A stretch of DNA of 64,000 nucleotides from an uncultured Clostridium sp. (GCF_934754925.1 NZ_CAKVJA010000001.1:231984-295983); one strand, 5' to 3'; positions 1 through 9,703 are shown, counted from the first letter of the stretch. Numbers and translations are program-made. The notes: a model not told the origin generated them from the sequence alone.

Positions 1-258
1 AATAGCTTTTGTTAATGTAACATCTGATATATCTATTAATTCATATAATTTATTGTAATTTTTATAATAACCATTAATAGTTTGTTTATAATTATAATCT
101 ATTAAATTTATTTCATGACAAAAATTCACAAACTCTAATATAGTTGAACTATATTTAATTTTATTACAGTTAAATCCATTATTTTTATATTCATAAAAAA
201 TATTATTTTTATTATTAAAGTAGTCAATAAAAAATTTAATCCTTTCTATAGTATTCAT
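1..258 (-). CDS. hypothetical protein, C-terminus beyond window edge
   Basis: An open frame of 86 codons reads leftward from an ATG at 256-258 and runs off the window, so only the N-terminus is present. A GAGG ribosome binding site sits 8 nt before the ATG. The protein begins MNTIERIKFF and is rich in Asn, Tyr and Ile, with no signal peptide or membrane segment. I do not recognise the family with confidence; a small DUF6508-like protein is possible. The next gene, at 344-1360, lies downstream of nothing here and is separately expressed. Confidence 0.6.
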   Translation of the reverse strand, partial: MNTIERIKFFIDYFNNKNNIFYEYKNNGFNCNKIKYSSTILEFVNFCHEINLIDYNYKQTINGYYKNYNKLYELIDISDVTLTKAI

Positions 259-343
259 AAATTTATCCTCTTAATACTTAAAGGTATATAATTTAATATA
301 TTAAGTACTTTAATTCTTTATTCCTTGTAATATAAATAACAGT

Positions 344-1360
344 CTATTTTCTAATCATATCTCTAGAAATTTCACTAATTGAGTATGCACCACACATAGC
401 CATAGTATCTTCAAGTTCAGATGCTAATTTATTAATATACAGTTTTATACCTTCTTCTTCACCACCATAAAGCGCAGTAACAAAAGTTCTGCAAATAAGA
501 ACTCCATCTGCACCTAAGGCTAAGGCCTTAAATACATCTACTCCAGAACGTATTCCACCATCAACAAAAATTTTCATTGAGCCTCCAACCGCATTAACAA
601 TCTCAGAAAGAACTTCTGCTGTAGCTGGGCATTGATCTAGTACTCTTCCACCATGATTAGAAACTACTATTGCATGTGCTCCAGCTTCTTTAGCTTTTAA
701 AGCACCTTTTACTGTCATAATACCTTTAACTATAAATGGAAGATTTGAAATTTTAATAATCTCCTTAAGTTCTTCTACTGATTTTGAACCAGCTGGTGGA
801 TTCATATTCTTTAAAAATGGAAGACCTGCAGCATCAATATCCATTGCAACTGCAATTGCGCCACTATCTTTAACTAATTTTATCTTTTCTTTAATAGTAT
901 CAATATTCCAAGGTTTAATAGTTGGAACCCCTAATCCATTAACAGCTTTTATTGCAGTAGTAGCAGATTTCATAACTTCGGGATTTGTTCCATCACCTGT
1001 AAAAGCAAGAATACCATATTTAGCACATGATGATACTAATATATTATTATATGACATATCATCATATTTATCACCATAATGCAAATTAACAGCCCCTATT
1101 GGACCTGCAAAGAATGGATATTTAAATTTTTCACCAAATAAATCTATGCTTGTATCTATAGGTTTATTTTCAGTTAATGTATCCATATTAATACGTATTT
1201 CTTTCCATTTATCATAATTGCGAATTGCTGTATCACCAACTCCTTTAGCTCCTGGACCAGGAATTTGATTTCTGCAAGCCTTTCCATTACATTCTACACA
1301 TACCTTGCAATAGTTTCCAATATAACTTTTAGCATTTTCTAAGACATTATTATAATTCAT
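344..1360 (-). CDS. FMN-dependent alpha-hydroxy-acid oxidizing protein
   Basis: This 338-residue protein belongs to the lactate oxidase/glycolate oxidase/L-lactate dehydrogenase (FMN) TIM-barrel family, which oxidises 2-hydroxy acids. Visible signatures are Lys212 (IVKGIMT, flavin N1 contact), the active-site SNHGGR at 234-239 with His236 and Arg239, and the phosphate-binding DGGIRSG at 267-273 followed by FKALALGAD. The N-terminus carries four close cysteines (C18, C21, C24, C29) that classic lactate oxidases lack; they could bind a metal or iron-sulfur centre, but that is inference. The ATG has a GGAGGTAATATTAAATA leader. The gene stands alone. Physiological substrate is unknown; lactate is the family default. 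Confidence 0.9.
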   Translation of the reverse strand: MNYNNVLENAKSYIGNYCKVCVECNGKACRNQIPGPGAKGVGDTAIRNYDKWKEIRINMDTLTENKPIDTSIDLFGEKFKYPFFAGPIGAVNLHYGDKYDDMSYNNILVSSCAKYGILAFTGDGTNPEVMKSATTAIKAVNGLGVPTIKPWNIDTIKEKIKLVKDSGAIAVAMDIDAAGLPFLKNMNPPAGSKSVEELKEIIKISNLPFIVKGIMTVKGALKAKEAGAHAIVVSNHGGRVLDQCPATAEVLSEIVNAVGGSMKIFVDGGIRSGVDVFKALALGADGVLICRTFVTALYGGEEEGIKLYINKLASELEDTMAMCGAYSISEISRDMIRK

Positions 1361-1411
1361 TATTTAATATTACCTCCTTTATTTCTAAATAAATATATTT
1401 TAAAATGATAA

Positions 1412-1449
1412 AAAGACAAAACTATATTTAAAAATACAGCTTGTCTTTA
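1412..1449 (-). terminator. Rho-independent terminator after the aldo/keto reductase gene
   Basis: AAAGACAA and TTGTCTTT arms enclose a second A/T stem (CTGTATTT / AAATATAG) and are followed by T residues in the minus direction. It ends the transcript of the gene at 1554-2390. Confidence 0.6.
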
Positions 1450-1553
1450 TTATATAATATTTTAATTTAATAATCTTATAAATTATATATAAAAAGAAAT
1501 ATCTAATGATAATTTCTTTATCTATTTTATAAATTTAATTTTATACAAAAAGC

Positions 1554-2390
1554 CTAACAAAACTTAAGATATGTTGTATTTTCAGGTACTCCACTTACTG
1601 ATATATTATCACCTTCATTTAAAGAATTAATAATATTAATATCATCACTAGAAATTTCAAAATCAAAAACACTTAAGTTTTCTTTTACTCTTCCTTCATT
1701 TGATGATTTTGGTATAGGAATTACCCCTCTTTGTATATGCCATCTTAATATTATTTGAGCTATTGTTTTTTTATATTTTTCAGATAAATCTAGCATTAAT
1801 TCATTAGAGAATAATTTACCTCTCATTATAGGACTCCATGCAACAAGTTGAATATTATTCGCTTCACAGTATCTTAACATATCACTTTTTGAACTTTGAG
1901 GATGTATTTCAACTTGATTTACCATAGGCATTATTTCAGCTGTTTTCTTTAATTCTTCTATATGTCCAATTTTAAAATTACAAACTCCAATAGATTTTAC
2001 TTTACCTGCTTTATAAAGATATTCAAATGCCTTCCAAGTTTCTGCATTTAGTTTATTTGGCCAATGTATAAGATATAAATCTATATAATCTACTTGTAAT
2101 CTTTTTAAAGATTCATTAAATGCTTTAATAGTTCTATCATAACCATGATCATCATTCCAAAGCTTTGTGACAAGAAAAATCTCTTCTCTATTTACTCCAC
2201 TTTCTTTTATTCCATTTCCGATACCAACTTCATTTCCATAAAAAGAAGCAGTATCAATTTGTTTATATCCAACCTCTAAAGCATATTTTATAATTTTAGC
2301 AGTTTCTTCGTCACTTCCAGATTTATATGTTCCAAATCCAATAGCAGGCATTTTAACTCCATTACTTAATATTTTAAAATTTTCATTCAT
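1554..2390 (-). CDS. aldo/keto reductase (2,5-diketogluconate reductase-like)
   Basis: A 278-residue cytosolic NAD(P)H-dependent reductase of carbonyl compounds. The full catalytic tetrad is visible: Asp46 and Tyr51 in QIDTASFYGNE, Lys76 in LVTKLW and His109 in LYLIHWP. The C-terminal IPIPKSS cofactor phosphate-binding segment is also present, so the enzyme looks intact. Length is typical for the short single-domain AKR subfamily. Gene lies 30 nt upstream-to-downstream of the antiporter gene at 2423-4066 on the same strand and may be read through from it. Substrate cannot be deduced. Confidence 0.9.
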   Translation of the reverse strand: MNENFKILSNGVKMPAIGFGTYKSGSDEETAKIIKYALEVGYKQIDTASFYGNEVGIGNGIKESGVNREEIFLVTKLWNDDHGYDRTIKAFNESLKRLQVDYIDLYLIHWPNKLNAETWKAFEYLYKAGKVKSIGVCNFKIGHIEELKKTAEIMPMVNQVEIHPQSSKSDMLRYCEANNIQLVAWSPIMRGKLFSNELMLDLSEKYKKTIAQIILRWHIQRGVIPIPKSSNEGRVKENLSVFDFEISSDDINIINSLNEGDNISVSGVPENTTYLKFC

Positions 2391-2422
2391 CTTTTAAAAC
2401 CACCCTTTACTTTCTATTAACT

Positions 2423-4066
2423 TTATGCTATTACCATATTTTCCATACTTCTCAAATCATTACCTGTAACAACTAATATGTCCTCCGGCATTATAATTGT
2501 ATTTCCATTTGGAATTATTACTTTATCTTTACGTTTTATCATAACTATAAGAATATCATCAGCTATATTAGAGTTTTTTATAGATTTGTTAACAATATTA
2601 CTTTTATCATTAACATAAATCTCCATTAGATTTGTACTTTTTCCTTCTTTATAATCATTGAAATTTATTAGACTATTTCCTGATAAAACTAAAGTGTCTC
2701 CAGGAAGAATAATTGTAGATCCATTTGGTACAAATACATCTCCTTTACGCCTTATCATAACAACAAGTATGTCTTCTGGAATATTTGCATCCATAATACT
2801 TTTATTAGCAATAGGATTATTATTACTAATTGTGAATTCCACTAATTTAGTGCTTTTATCTTCTTTATAATCATTAAAGGTTTTTAAAACAGATTCCTCA
2901 TCATCAATTAAATCAAGTTTTCTTGCTACATCAGGTATAAGAGTACCTTGCACTGCTACTGAGAATAAAGCCATGAAGAATATTATATGGAAAATATCAT
3001 AATTTATAGGAATACCATAAGTTATAGCAAATATTGCAAAGACTATTGATGCAGCTCCTCTAATTCCCACCCATGAAATAAAAAGTTGTTGCTTAATTGG
3101 AACCTTAAACCAATTTAATATGCTAAATGTTGCAATTGGTCTTGCTATGAAAATCATAAATATTGAAATTGATACACCTTTAATCATAACAGATGGTATT
3201 TTTGATGGAAATGCTAATAGTCCTAATAAGAAGAATAGTAAAATTTGCATTAACCATGATACACCATCAAAGAATTGAAAAATACTTTTTTTATGAGGTA
3301 TCTTACTATTTCCTATTATTATTCCTGTTATATAAACACTTAAATATCCATTACCGCCCAAATATTCGCTTAATGAATAAGCTAATACAGCTATTGCAGT
3401 AATGAATATAGGATAAAAGCCTTCTATTTCAAACTTCACATTTCTTAATAAATAGATAGATAGCTTTGATAATACAATTGATACAACTATTCCTAAAATA
3501 ATTTGACTTAATAACATGGGAATAATATCTCCATAGCCTCCATTAGACATTAATCCTAATATTATTATTGTAAGCATATATGCAAAAGGATCATTACTAC
3601 CACTTTCAATCTCTAATATAGAAGCTATTGATCCCTTAAGATTTAATTTTTGTGAACGTAATATAGCAAATACAGCAGCTGCATCTGTAGATGCAATTAT
3701 TGATCCTATAAGCAATCCTTCTAATATGGTTGTTTTAAAAATAAATAAACAAAATAGTCCTGTTAATCCTGCAGTTATAACAACTCCTAAGGATGACATA
3801 AGTATAGATTGAACAGCTACAGGCTTGGCCATATTCCAGTTAGTACCGAATCCACCATAAAACATTATGAAAATTAATGCTATAGAGCATATAGAACTTG
3901 CTAGCTGATAATTATCAAAATATATACCAACAATTCCATCAGAACCAAATAGCATTCCAAGCACTATAAAAATAAGAAGAATTGGCACACCAAATCTATA
4001 TAATATTTTTGTTGAAGTTATACATATTAATAGTACTAATGCACAAAGGATCATTAAATTTACCAT
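2423..4066 (-). CDS. CPA1-family K+/H+ (Na+/H+) antiporter with duplicated RCK_C tail
   Basis: This 547-residue integral membrane protein has about 12-13 hydrophobic helices in residues 1-385. Typical CPA1 landmarks include the polar stretch around IIASTDAAAVFAIL, which contains the ion-binding Asp. It resembles the NhaP2/CvrA group, which exchanges K+ or Na+ for protons. After the membrane domain come two consecutive RCK_C (TrkA_C) ligand-binding domains, residues 396-467 and 468-547, clearly copies of each other. RCK_C domains bind small ligands that gate transport; cyclic-di-AMP or nucleotide sensing is inference. Most relatives carry one copy. The gene is preceded by an AGGTAATTTATGG start region and lies upstream of the aldo/keto reductase. 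Confidence 0.88.
   Translation of the reverse strand: MVNLMILCALVLLICITSTKILYRFGVPILLIFIVLGMLFGSDGIVGIYFDNYQLASSICSIALIFIMFYGGFGTNWNMAKPVAVQSILMSSLGVVITAGLTGLFCLFIFKTTILEGLLIGSIIASTDAAAVFAILRSQKLNLKGSIASILEIESGSNDPFAYMLTIIILGLMSNGGYGDIIPMLLSQIILGIVVSIVLSKLSIYLLRNVKFEIEGFYPIFITAIAVLAYSLSEYLGGNGYLSVYITGIIIGNSKIPHKKSIFQFFDGVSWLMQILLFFLLGLLAFPSKIPSVMIKGVSISIFMIFIARPIATFSILNWFKVPIKQQLFISWVGIRGAASIVFAIFAITYGIPINYDIFHIIFFMALFSVAVQGTLIPDVARKLDLIDDEESVLKTFNDYKEDKSTKLVEFTISNNNPIANKSIMDANIPEDILVVMIRRKGDVFVPNGSTIILPGDTLVLSGNSLINFNDYKEGKSTNLMEIYVNDKSNIVNKSIKNSNIADDILIVMIKRKDKVIIPNGNTIIMPEDILVVTGNDLRSMENMVIA
2426..2881 (-). repeat. tandem intragenic duplication encoding two RCK_C domains
   Basis: The two halves (2666-2881 and 2426-2665) encode parallel segments. 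Both begin FNDYKE[D/G]KST, both continue with NKSI...NI.[E/D]DIL[V/I]VMI.RK and PNG.TII.P.D.LV..GN. The similarity is also clear at the DNA level in the FNDYKE segment, so the duplication looks relatively recent. Confidence 0.85.
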
Positions 4067-4161
4067 AAATTACCTACTTGATAAAACTTGTATAATATCG
4101 CAATTTTCCTATATATTACTATAATTTAGAAATAACTTCAATAATCAAGGAGGTAATTTAC

Positions 4162-4219
4162 AATTTATTTAAAACTAATATATGAAATCCATAATATGTA
4201 TATTAGTTTTAAATAAATT
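4162..4219. terminator. long inverted repeat between selO and antiporter genes
   Basis: A perfect 21-bp A/T-rich stem (4162-4182 with 4199-4219) encloses a 16-nt loop. A T-run follows on the plus side only. It lies just past the selO stop codon, so it probably protects or ends the selO transcript; its sequence is unusually long for a simple terminator. Confidence 0.5.
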
Positions 4220-4240
4220 TTTATAGTTGTTTACTTTAAA

Positions 4241-5716
4241 TTAAGTACCACAATAAGTTTTATATGCACAACTAGTAGGCTTTGGTGTTTTTGAATATTC
4301 TTCATTAATATTTGAGTAATCATAGGGATTTTTAATTACATTTAAAAGCTTTTCTATAAGAGTATAATTATTGTTGGTAACTGCTTCATCTAAAGCCTCT
4401 TCAACTCTATAATTACGTGGAATAACGGTTGGATTACTTACTTCCATTAAATGTTTAACTTCATAAACAGATTTTTCTTGTCTTATTAGTCTATCTTGCC
4501 AAGCCTTATACCATTTTTTGAAATCATTACTTTGGAACATTTCATTATCTGTTAAACTTCCTAAAGTTAAATTACAAAAAGTATTTGTATAATCGGCTTT
4601 ATAATTTTTCATAATATCTAAAAGAGAAGAAATAAGTTTTTTATCTTCTTCTTCATAATTAAATATTCCAAGTTTAGCTCTCATTCCATCTTCCCAATAT
4701 TTATTGTATAAACTTCCATAATTAGATAATAATTTCTCAGCAATTTCAATTGCCTTATTAGCATCTTTATCTAACAAAGGTAATAATGCTTCTGCAAATC
4801 TTGTTAAATTCCAACCCCCAATTTTAGGTTGATTACCATAAGCATATCTTCCATTAACATCAATAGAACTAAATACAGTATTAGGATCATAAACATCCAT
4901 AAATGCGCAAGGACCATAATCAATGGTTTCCCCACTTACTAACATATTATCTGTATTCATCACACCATGAATAAATCCAACTAATTGCCATTTTGAAATA
5001 AGAAATGCTTGATTTTTTATTACTTCATTAAGTAAGTATAAATAAGGATTTTCTACATGTTTAGCACTATCAAAATGCCTTTCTATTGTATAATCAGCTA
5101 ATGATTTAAGAACATCAATATCACAAAAATTTCTTGCAAACTGGAATGTACCAACACGTATATGACTTTTAGCTATACGATCTAATACGGCTCCTTCTAA
5201 AAAACTTTCTCTAACTATTTCTTCGCCAGTTGTAATTACAGATAAGCTTCTAGTTGTTGGAATTCCTAATGCATACATTCCTTCACTGATAATATATTCT
5301 CTAAGCATTGGTCCTAAGGCTGCTTTTCCATCTCCACCTCTAGAGTAAGGAGTTCTTCCTGCGCCCTTAATTTGAATATCAAATCTTTTATTATCCTTTG
5401 ATATTAATTCTCCTAAAAGAATAGCACGTCCGTCTCCTAGCATTGTAAAATGTCCAAATTGGTGGCCTGCATAAGCTTGGGCAATAGGCCTTGTATCCTC
5501 TAAAACTTTATTTCCACATAAAAATTGTATACCTTCATTACTTTGTAAGAAATCCTCATTTAATCCTAGCTCTTTAGCTAATGTTTTATTAAAAACTACT
5601 AGCTTAGGATTAGGTACTTTAGTTGGAGTTTGAAATGAAAATAAATTCTTAGGAAGAGTTATATATGTATTTTCTAATTTTAAATATTCATCCTTTAATA
5701 TATATGTATCCGTCAT
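4241..5716 (-). CDS. selO: SelO/YdiU-family protein adenylyltransferase
   Basis: A 491-residue pseudokinase-fold enzyme that transfers AMP from ATP to Ser, Thr or Tyr of target proteins; in E. coli it modifies redox-related proteins. Conserved elements are visible: Lys117 ([17 protein letters not shown]), Glu140 in [12 protein letters not shown], Arg180, the HGVMNTDNM loop with Asp256/Asn257, and Asp267 in DYGPCAFMD. The C-terminus ends CAYKTYCGT. In many relatives the tail bears Cys or selenocysteine; here ordinary Cys codons are present and no UGA is involved. Length is normal. An AGGAGCTATT ribosome site precedes the ATG. Single-gene unit. Confidence 0.93.
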   Translation of the reverse strand: MTDTYILKDEYLKLENTYITLPKNLFSFQTPTKVPNPKLVVFNKTLAKELGLNEDFLQSNEGIQFLCGNKVLEDTRPIAQAYAGHQFGHFTMLGDGRAILLGELISKDNKRFDIQIKGAGRTPYSRGGDGKAALGPMLREYIISEGMYALGIPTTRSLSVITTGEEIVRESFLEGAVLDRIAKSHIRVGTFQFARNFCDIDVLKSLADYTIERHFDSAKHVENPYLYLLNEVIKNQAFLISKWQLVGFIHGVMNTDNMLVSGETIDYGPCAFMDVYDPNTVFSSIDVNGRYAYGNQPKIGGWNLTRFAEALLPLLDKDANKAIEIAEKLLSNYGSLYNKYWEDGMRAKLGIFNYEEEDKKLISSLLDIMKNYKADYTNTFCNLTLGSLTDNEMFQSNDFKKWYKAWQDRLIRQEKSVYEVKHLMEVSNPTVIPRNYRVEEALDEAVTNNNYTLIEKLLNVIKNPYDYSNINEEYSKTPKPTSCAYKTYCGT

Positions 5717-5803
5717 AATAGCTCCTTCTAAATTTTAATAATTTATTATGTTTCTACTTATATATTTTCTAGTATGGTTATAATTTATACATAACATAAA
5801 ATT

Positions 5804-5846
5804 AAAGCTAATATTAAATTTTATTATCGGATTTAATATTAGCTTT
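5804..5846 (-). terminator. terminator after the membrane metallopeptidase gene
   Basis: Perfect 15-bp arms (AAAGCTAATATTAAA and its complement) with a 13-nt loop, followed by an interrupted T-run in the minus direction. Confidence 0.65.
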
Positions 5847-5857
5847 ATATTTTTAGT

Positions 5858-6844
5858 CTAATTTTTTATATTATTTTCAAATGTAGAAAAATCCTCTCCC
5901 ATTACTCTTTTAAATGCAGTATTAAAATGATAATTTTTTAACTCAAGTAATAATTCTTTAATTACAGTTTCATCTTTCATATCTATAATTTTATTTATTG
6001 AATAAAAACTTTGAATATATTGTTTTCCAGAGCTTATATTATTCCAATCATTTGAATTAGCTAACTCTTTAAACGGAATAAATTGGGAATTATCATAATT
6101 TAAATACTGTATACGTTGAGATATATAATCTGCTACCCCTTCATTTATCCATATTGGCACATTTTCAGATGAAATATTATTTTTCTTTAAAAATTGTGAA
6201 AAATAATAATGTGATATTTCATGAGTTAATATTCTAGCAAAATTAGCCTTATCATTTAAAATATCATAAGAATTATCAACATACATATAAATTGTTTTAA
6301 GAGAATCAATATAATAAGCAGATAGATTATCGGCATTTCTATTAAATCTAGATAAAAATATATCTTTATCATAATCTAATTTTATTATTAATGACATATT
6401 CACTTTGCCAAATATTCTTTCACAATCATATTTTGAATTATCTATACATTCCTTTAAGAAAGGAATCGCTTCTTCTATATTATTTTTATATAGTATTTTA
6501 ACATCTTGATAATTAATTTCATTAAATTCAGAATTATAAGTATCATTTTCTAAATATGAAATATAGTAATTTCCCAAAATACAAACAGCTTCTTCTAAGT
6601 TGCTTGTAATACAATTCCATATAGAAACTACAATAATTAAAAATATATTTATTAGTATAAAAATTATTTTCCTTTTTCTTTTCTCCCTTATTAAATTTAT
6701 ACTTATTCTAAAAATTGATAATATCAATAGAAGTATTAATACTAAAAAAAAGGCTCTTGAAACAGTTTTATTCCCCAATACTGATACCATGACATAAATA
6801 AAAATTAAAAAAATATTACTTACTAGTTCTACTAAGTATTTCAT
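5858..6844 (-). CDS. membrane-anchored gluzincin-type metallopeptidase (peptidase MA-like)
   Basis: The protein has three N-terminal hydrophobic helices (about residues 10-27, 33-55 and 63-82 counted from the longest start) and an external domain. That domain contains the zinc motif HEISH (212-216) and a downstream glutamate in WINEGVADY (Glu239), the HExxH...E arrangement of peptidase MA-like gluzincins. I prefer the ATG at 6844 because GGGGGAG precedes it; the upstream ATG at 6856 has no ribosome site. The substrate is unknown. A clear paralogue lacking all zinc ligands is encoded at 31310-32518, next to a two-component system. Their shared signature is PIW[I/F]... followed by [P/L]KEL.NSN.W. 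Confidence 0.72.
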   Translation of the reverse strand: MKYLVELVSNIFLIFIYVMVSVLGNKTVSRAFFLVLILLLILSIFRISINLIREKRKRKIIFILINIFLIIVVSIWNCITSNLEEAVCILGNYYISYLENDTYNSEFNEINYQDVKILYKNNIEEAIPFLKECIDNSKYDCERIFGKVNMSLIIKLDYDKDIFLSRFNRNADNLSAYYIDSLKTIYMYVDNSYDILNDKANFARILTHEISHYYFSQFLKKNNISSENVPIWINEGVADYISQRIQYLNYDNSQFIPFKELANSNDWNNISSGKQYIQSFYSINKIIDMKDETVIKELLLELKNYHFNTAFKRVMGEDFSTFENNIKN

Positions 6845-6950
6845 GTACTCCCCCATAAAATTAACGATATACTTAGTTTATTAATATTATGTATTCATAA
6901 AAAAATGACTTTAAATTTATCTTATATTTACTAGTTAAATTAATAATAAA

Positions 6951-6998
6951 AAAAGATATAAGATTTAGTACATTTTAATGATAAATCTTATATCTTTT
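6951..6998 (-). terminator. terminator after the M42 peptidase gene
   Basis: Arms AAAAGATATAAGATTTA and TAAATCTTATATCTTTT pair perfectly over 17 bp, with T residues following on the minus strand. Confidence 0.65.
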
Positions 6999-7025
6999 TA
7001 CTATTTCTAATTTATGATTCTTTTA

Positions 7026-8105
7026 TTATTTTCTTAAAATATTATTTATTACTTCTTCAGTAAGGCTTTTTATTACCTCAACAGCTAAGGATACTGATGA
7101 TTCGATATCTTCTTTAGCACAGTAATTATAATGACTATGAACATATCTTGAAGGAATACCTAAAACCAGCACTGGTACTGCTTTATAGGTTAAACTTATT
7201 TTTGCTGCATTAGTAGATCCACCACGTCTAACTGCATTTTGATATTTTATTGAGCATTTTTTTGCAATATTTTCTGCATGTCTAATAAATAAGGGATTTC
7301 CTATGTAGCCTTGATCTAAATTTCTGATTTGTGTTCCATTTTTTAATGCACCTTGTGATATATTTTTAGAATAATATAAATCATCTGCTGGTGAACCTTC
7401 AAAGACAATTGCTAAATCAGGCTTAACAACTTGAGAGGTAACTTGAGCCCCTCTAGTACCAACTTCTTCTTGAGCTGCAAATGCTCCAACAACATCTACA
7501 TTTAATCCACTTATTTTAGATAATGCTTTTAATGTTTCTATAATACAAAAGCATCCAATTCTATTATCAAATGCTTTACCATAACAAACTCCATTTTTTT
7601 CATTAAAATCAAACTCAACTTTGGGTGCTATTGGATCTCCAATACTAATATTAAAAATATTTAAAACCTCTTCTCTACTACTTGCCCCAACATCTACAAA
7701 AATATCTTCTATCTCTAATGAATTATTACTTCTTTCATTTGCCGTCATAAAATGAACAGGCTTAGAAGTTGTTATTCCTTTAATAAGTTCACCATACCTA
7801 TTCTTAACATAAACAGTATGAGCCGGAATATTTGTATTATGCCATCCACCTAATTGAACAATACTTAATAATCCATTGTCATTAATAGCTTGGACCATAA
7901 AACCAACCTCATCAGTATGCGCATCTAACATTACAACTAATTTATTACCATCATAATTTTTAAGTTTTGCATAAACATTATTCATAGAATCATTTTCTAC
8001 TATCATTTCATTACAATGTTTCTTTATTACATTTGTAACATCATCTTCAAAGCCTGATGGTCCAAATGCATTTGATAATTCCTCTAAAATTTTAATATTA
8101 ATCAT
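7026..8105 (-). CDS. M42-family metallo-aminopeptidase
   Basis: A 359-residue cytosolic, probably dodecameric (TET) aminopeptidase that trims peptides from the N-terminus. The dinuclear metal ligands are all recognisable: His63 and Asp65 (DAHTDEVGFM), Asp180 (GKAFDNRIGC), the general-base pair Glu213/Glu214 (AAQEEVGTRGA) and His323 (RYVHSHYNY). The gene is intact and of normal length. A second, decayed M42 gene remains at 56511-56786. AAGGGGGTAAGT precedes the ATG. Confidence 0.92.
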   Translation of the reverse strand: MINIKILEELSNAFGPSGFEDDVTNVIKKHCNEMIVENDSMNNVYAKLKNYDGNKLVVMLDAHTDEVGFMVQAINDNGLLSIVQLGGWHNTNIPAHTVYVKNRYGELIKGITTSKPVHFMTANERSNNSLEIEDIFVDVGASSREEVLNIFNISIGDPIAPKVEFDFNEKNGVCYGKAFDNRIGCFCIIETLKALSKISGLNVDVVGAFAAQEEVGTRGAQVTSQVVKPDLAIVFEGSPADDLYYSKNISQGALKNGTQIRNLDQGYIGNPLFIRHAENIAKKCSIKYQNAVRRGGSTNAAKISLTYKAVPVLVLGIPSRYVHSHYNYCAKEDIESSVSLAVEVIKSLTEEVINNILRK

Positions 8106-8259
8106 ACTTACCCCCTTTTAAACAACAACTAATATTTATATTTTCTTAATATCCCCAATAAATAATTGATAATAAACTATAATATTAATTACAATTTTAT
8201 TATTTTATGTTGTTTTTTTATATTATACATTTTAATAAATATATTTGTCTACTATAAAA

Positions 8260-8300
8260 AACAAAAAATACCAAAATATTAAAACTTGGTATTTTTTGTT
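8260..8300 (-). terminator. terminator after the small hypothetical gene
   Basis: Perfect 15-bp stem AACAAAAAATACCAA / TTGGTATTTTTTGTT with an 11-nt loop, symmetrical so usable on either strand. Confidence 0.65.
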
Positions 8301-8336
8301 CTAATTTTATTTAATTTATAGTAAGATAGGCTTTAA

Positions 8337-8681
8337 TTACTTAATATCATCATTAGGGTAACTATAATAATGATTTATTCCCTCGAAAATTATATCTTCA
8401 TTTTGAGCTATTTCTTCAGCAGTTAAATCCTCAATTTTCCCATGAGGATCATTATAATTATTAAAATTATAAATATGCTTATGTGCCCCCATAGGATGAA
8501 ATTTAGGTTTATTATGATTTGAAGTATCAATATCTTTTATGACTTTTCCATTTTCATCAAAAATTCTTCTTTGTTTAACCTTGTTATTTTCTACCAAATC
8601 CACTATACTATTTGGTTCACCTTCAATTGGAAGTTTCCTATTATTATCTTCAACTTTAATTACAAATCTCTTTTTGTTCAT
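8337..8681 (-). CDS. small hypothetical protein, polymorphic-toxin/phage-associated type
   Basis: A 114-residue soluble protein without signal peptide or membrane helix. Its layout resembles short proteins and toxin C-termini found with phages and secretion loci of Firmicutes: a basic start with KLPIEGEPNSIVDL, then RRIFDENGKVIKDIDTSNH, then PKFHPMGAHKHIYNF, with several histidines. That match is from memory of the motif pattern and is not proof of toxicity. No immunity gene, secretion system or toxin partner sits beside it. The gene stands alone with its own terminator and function is unknown. Confidence 0.6.
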   Translation of the reverse strand: MNKKRFVIKVEDNNRKLPIEGEPNSIVDLVENNKVKQRRIFDENGKVIKDIDTSNHNKPKFHPMGAHKHIYNFNNYNDPHGKIEDLTAEEIAQNEDIIFEGINHYYSYPNDDIK

Positions 8682-8782
8682 ATTTAGATATTAATAAATT
8701 CCTTTCCATTAATGATATAACTTAATATTATTATACTTTATATTTGAAAAAAATTTCAATATCTAATATAAAATCAATACTT

Positions 8783-9703
8783 CTACGATTTTAGCATATA
8801 TGCAATAGCTGCTAAGACTTTATAATTAGCACTCCAAATATCTTTAAACTCTGAATTTTTTAAAGGACATGTTCCTAGGCCAACTTCAATAGTTATACTT
8901 GGTATTGGATTATTTGATTTAGATGAAGCCCAATCCTTAAATCCACCAGGAACAACTTCTACACATTCACTATCACTTTTTTCTTTTGTATATCCTGTTA
9001 CACATGCAATAAGATCTGCTAGTTTACTACATTCATTTTTAACTAAACTATCCTTATAATCCCAGTAAATTAAATTTCCTGATGAATGGTAACTAATTGT
9101 ATAAATAAAATTATATTTATCAACTAAATTAACGAGTGCTTTAGATTCAGGTTCTGAATTAGAAAACTCTCCTTTATAATTCTCAAATGAAGATTTTTTA
9201 CTTTGATTTATTTCGTCCCATCCAGCATTAAAGTTTCTATTTAAATCAACTCCTCTAGCATTTGCCTTCCATTTTCTTAGATAACTTTTAAATCTATCAC
9301 AAGTATATCTACAGTTTAAATCATTATAATAGCATTCATAAATAGAATCTTTTAATTCTTTACTTCTTATTCCTTTTACTCCTATTTGACTTATTGTAAT
9401 TCCGTCTGGATTTACCATTGGAATTAAGTGAAATGCTACTGAGTTAAATAAATCTCTATATTTAATTCCACAATATTCTTTACTTTCATAATTATTTAAA
9501 TAATATTCTATTTGCTTCATAACTAATAAAGATGTTAAATATTCCCTACCATGAATTCCTGCATGGATTAATACATGTTTTTCACTATTACTTTTTCCTA
9601 ATATTACTTCGTAAATATCTCTATTATCAAGAGATTTACCAATAATATTTATATCTAAATTATCTCTATATATTTTTTTGAAAGATTGTAAATCTATAAT
9701 CAT
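8783..9703 (-). CDS. M14-family zinc carboxypeptidase
   Basis: A 306-residue peptidase of the M14 fold. Zinc ligands His51 and Glu54 (AGIHGREYL) and His206 (SYHSSG), substrate-binding Arg150 and Asn155-Arg156 (ARGVDLNRNFN), and catalytic Glu273 (TIEVGLG) are all present. The clostridial/bacillar relatives include gamma-D-glutamyl-meso-diaminopimelate peptidases that cleave peptidoglycan stem peptides, and this is the likely role. No signal peptide or LysM domain is visible, so it may act on recycled muropeptides inside the cell. The C-terminus is complete and the gene is a single unit. Confidence 0.85.
   Translation of the reverse strand: MIIDLQSFKKIYRDNLDINIIGKSLDNRDIYEVILGKSNSEKHVLIHAGIHGREYLTSLLVMKQIEYYLNNYESKEYCGIKYRDLFNSVAFHLIPMVNPDGITISQIGVKGIRSKELKDSIYECYYNDLNCRYTCDRFKSYLRKWKANARGVDLNRNFNAGWDEINQSKKSSFENYKGEFSNSEPESKALVNLVDKYNFIYTISYHSSGNLIYWDYKDSLVKNECSKLADLIACVTGYTKEKSDSECVEVVPGGFKDWASSKSNNPIPSITIEVGLGTCPLKNSEFKDIWSANYKVLAAIAYMLKS

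Noticed and set aside
5690..5716. Selenocysteine in SelO
   Set aside because: The C-terminal cysteines use ordinary Cys codons and the stop is not an in-frame UGA.
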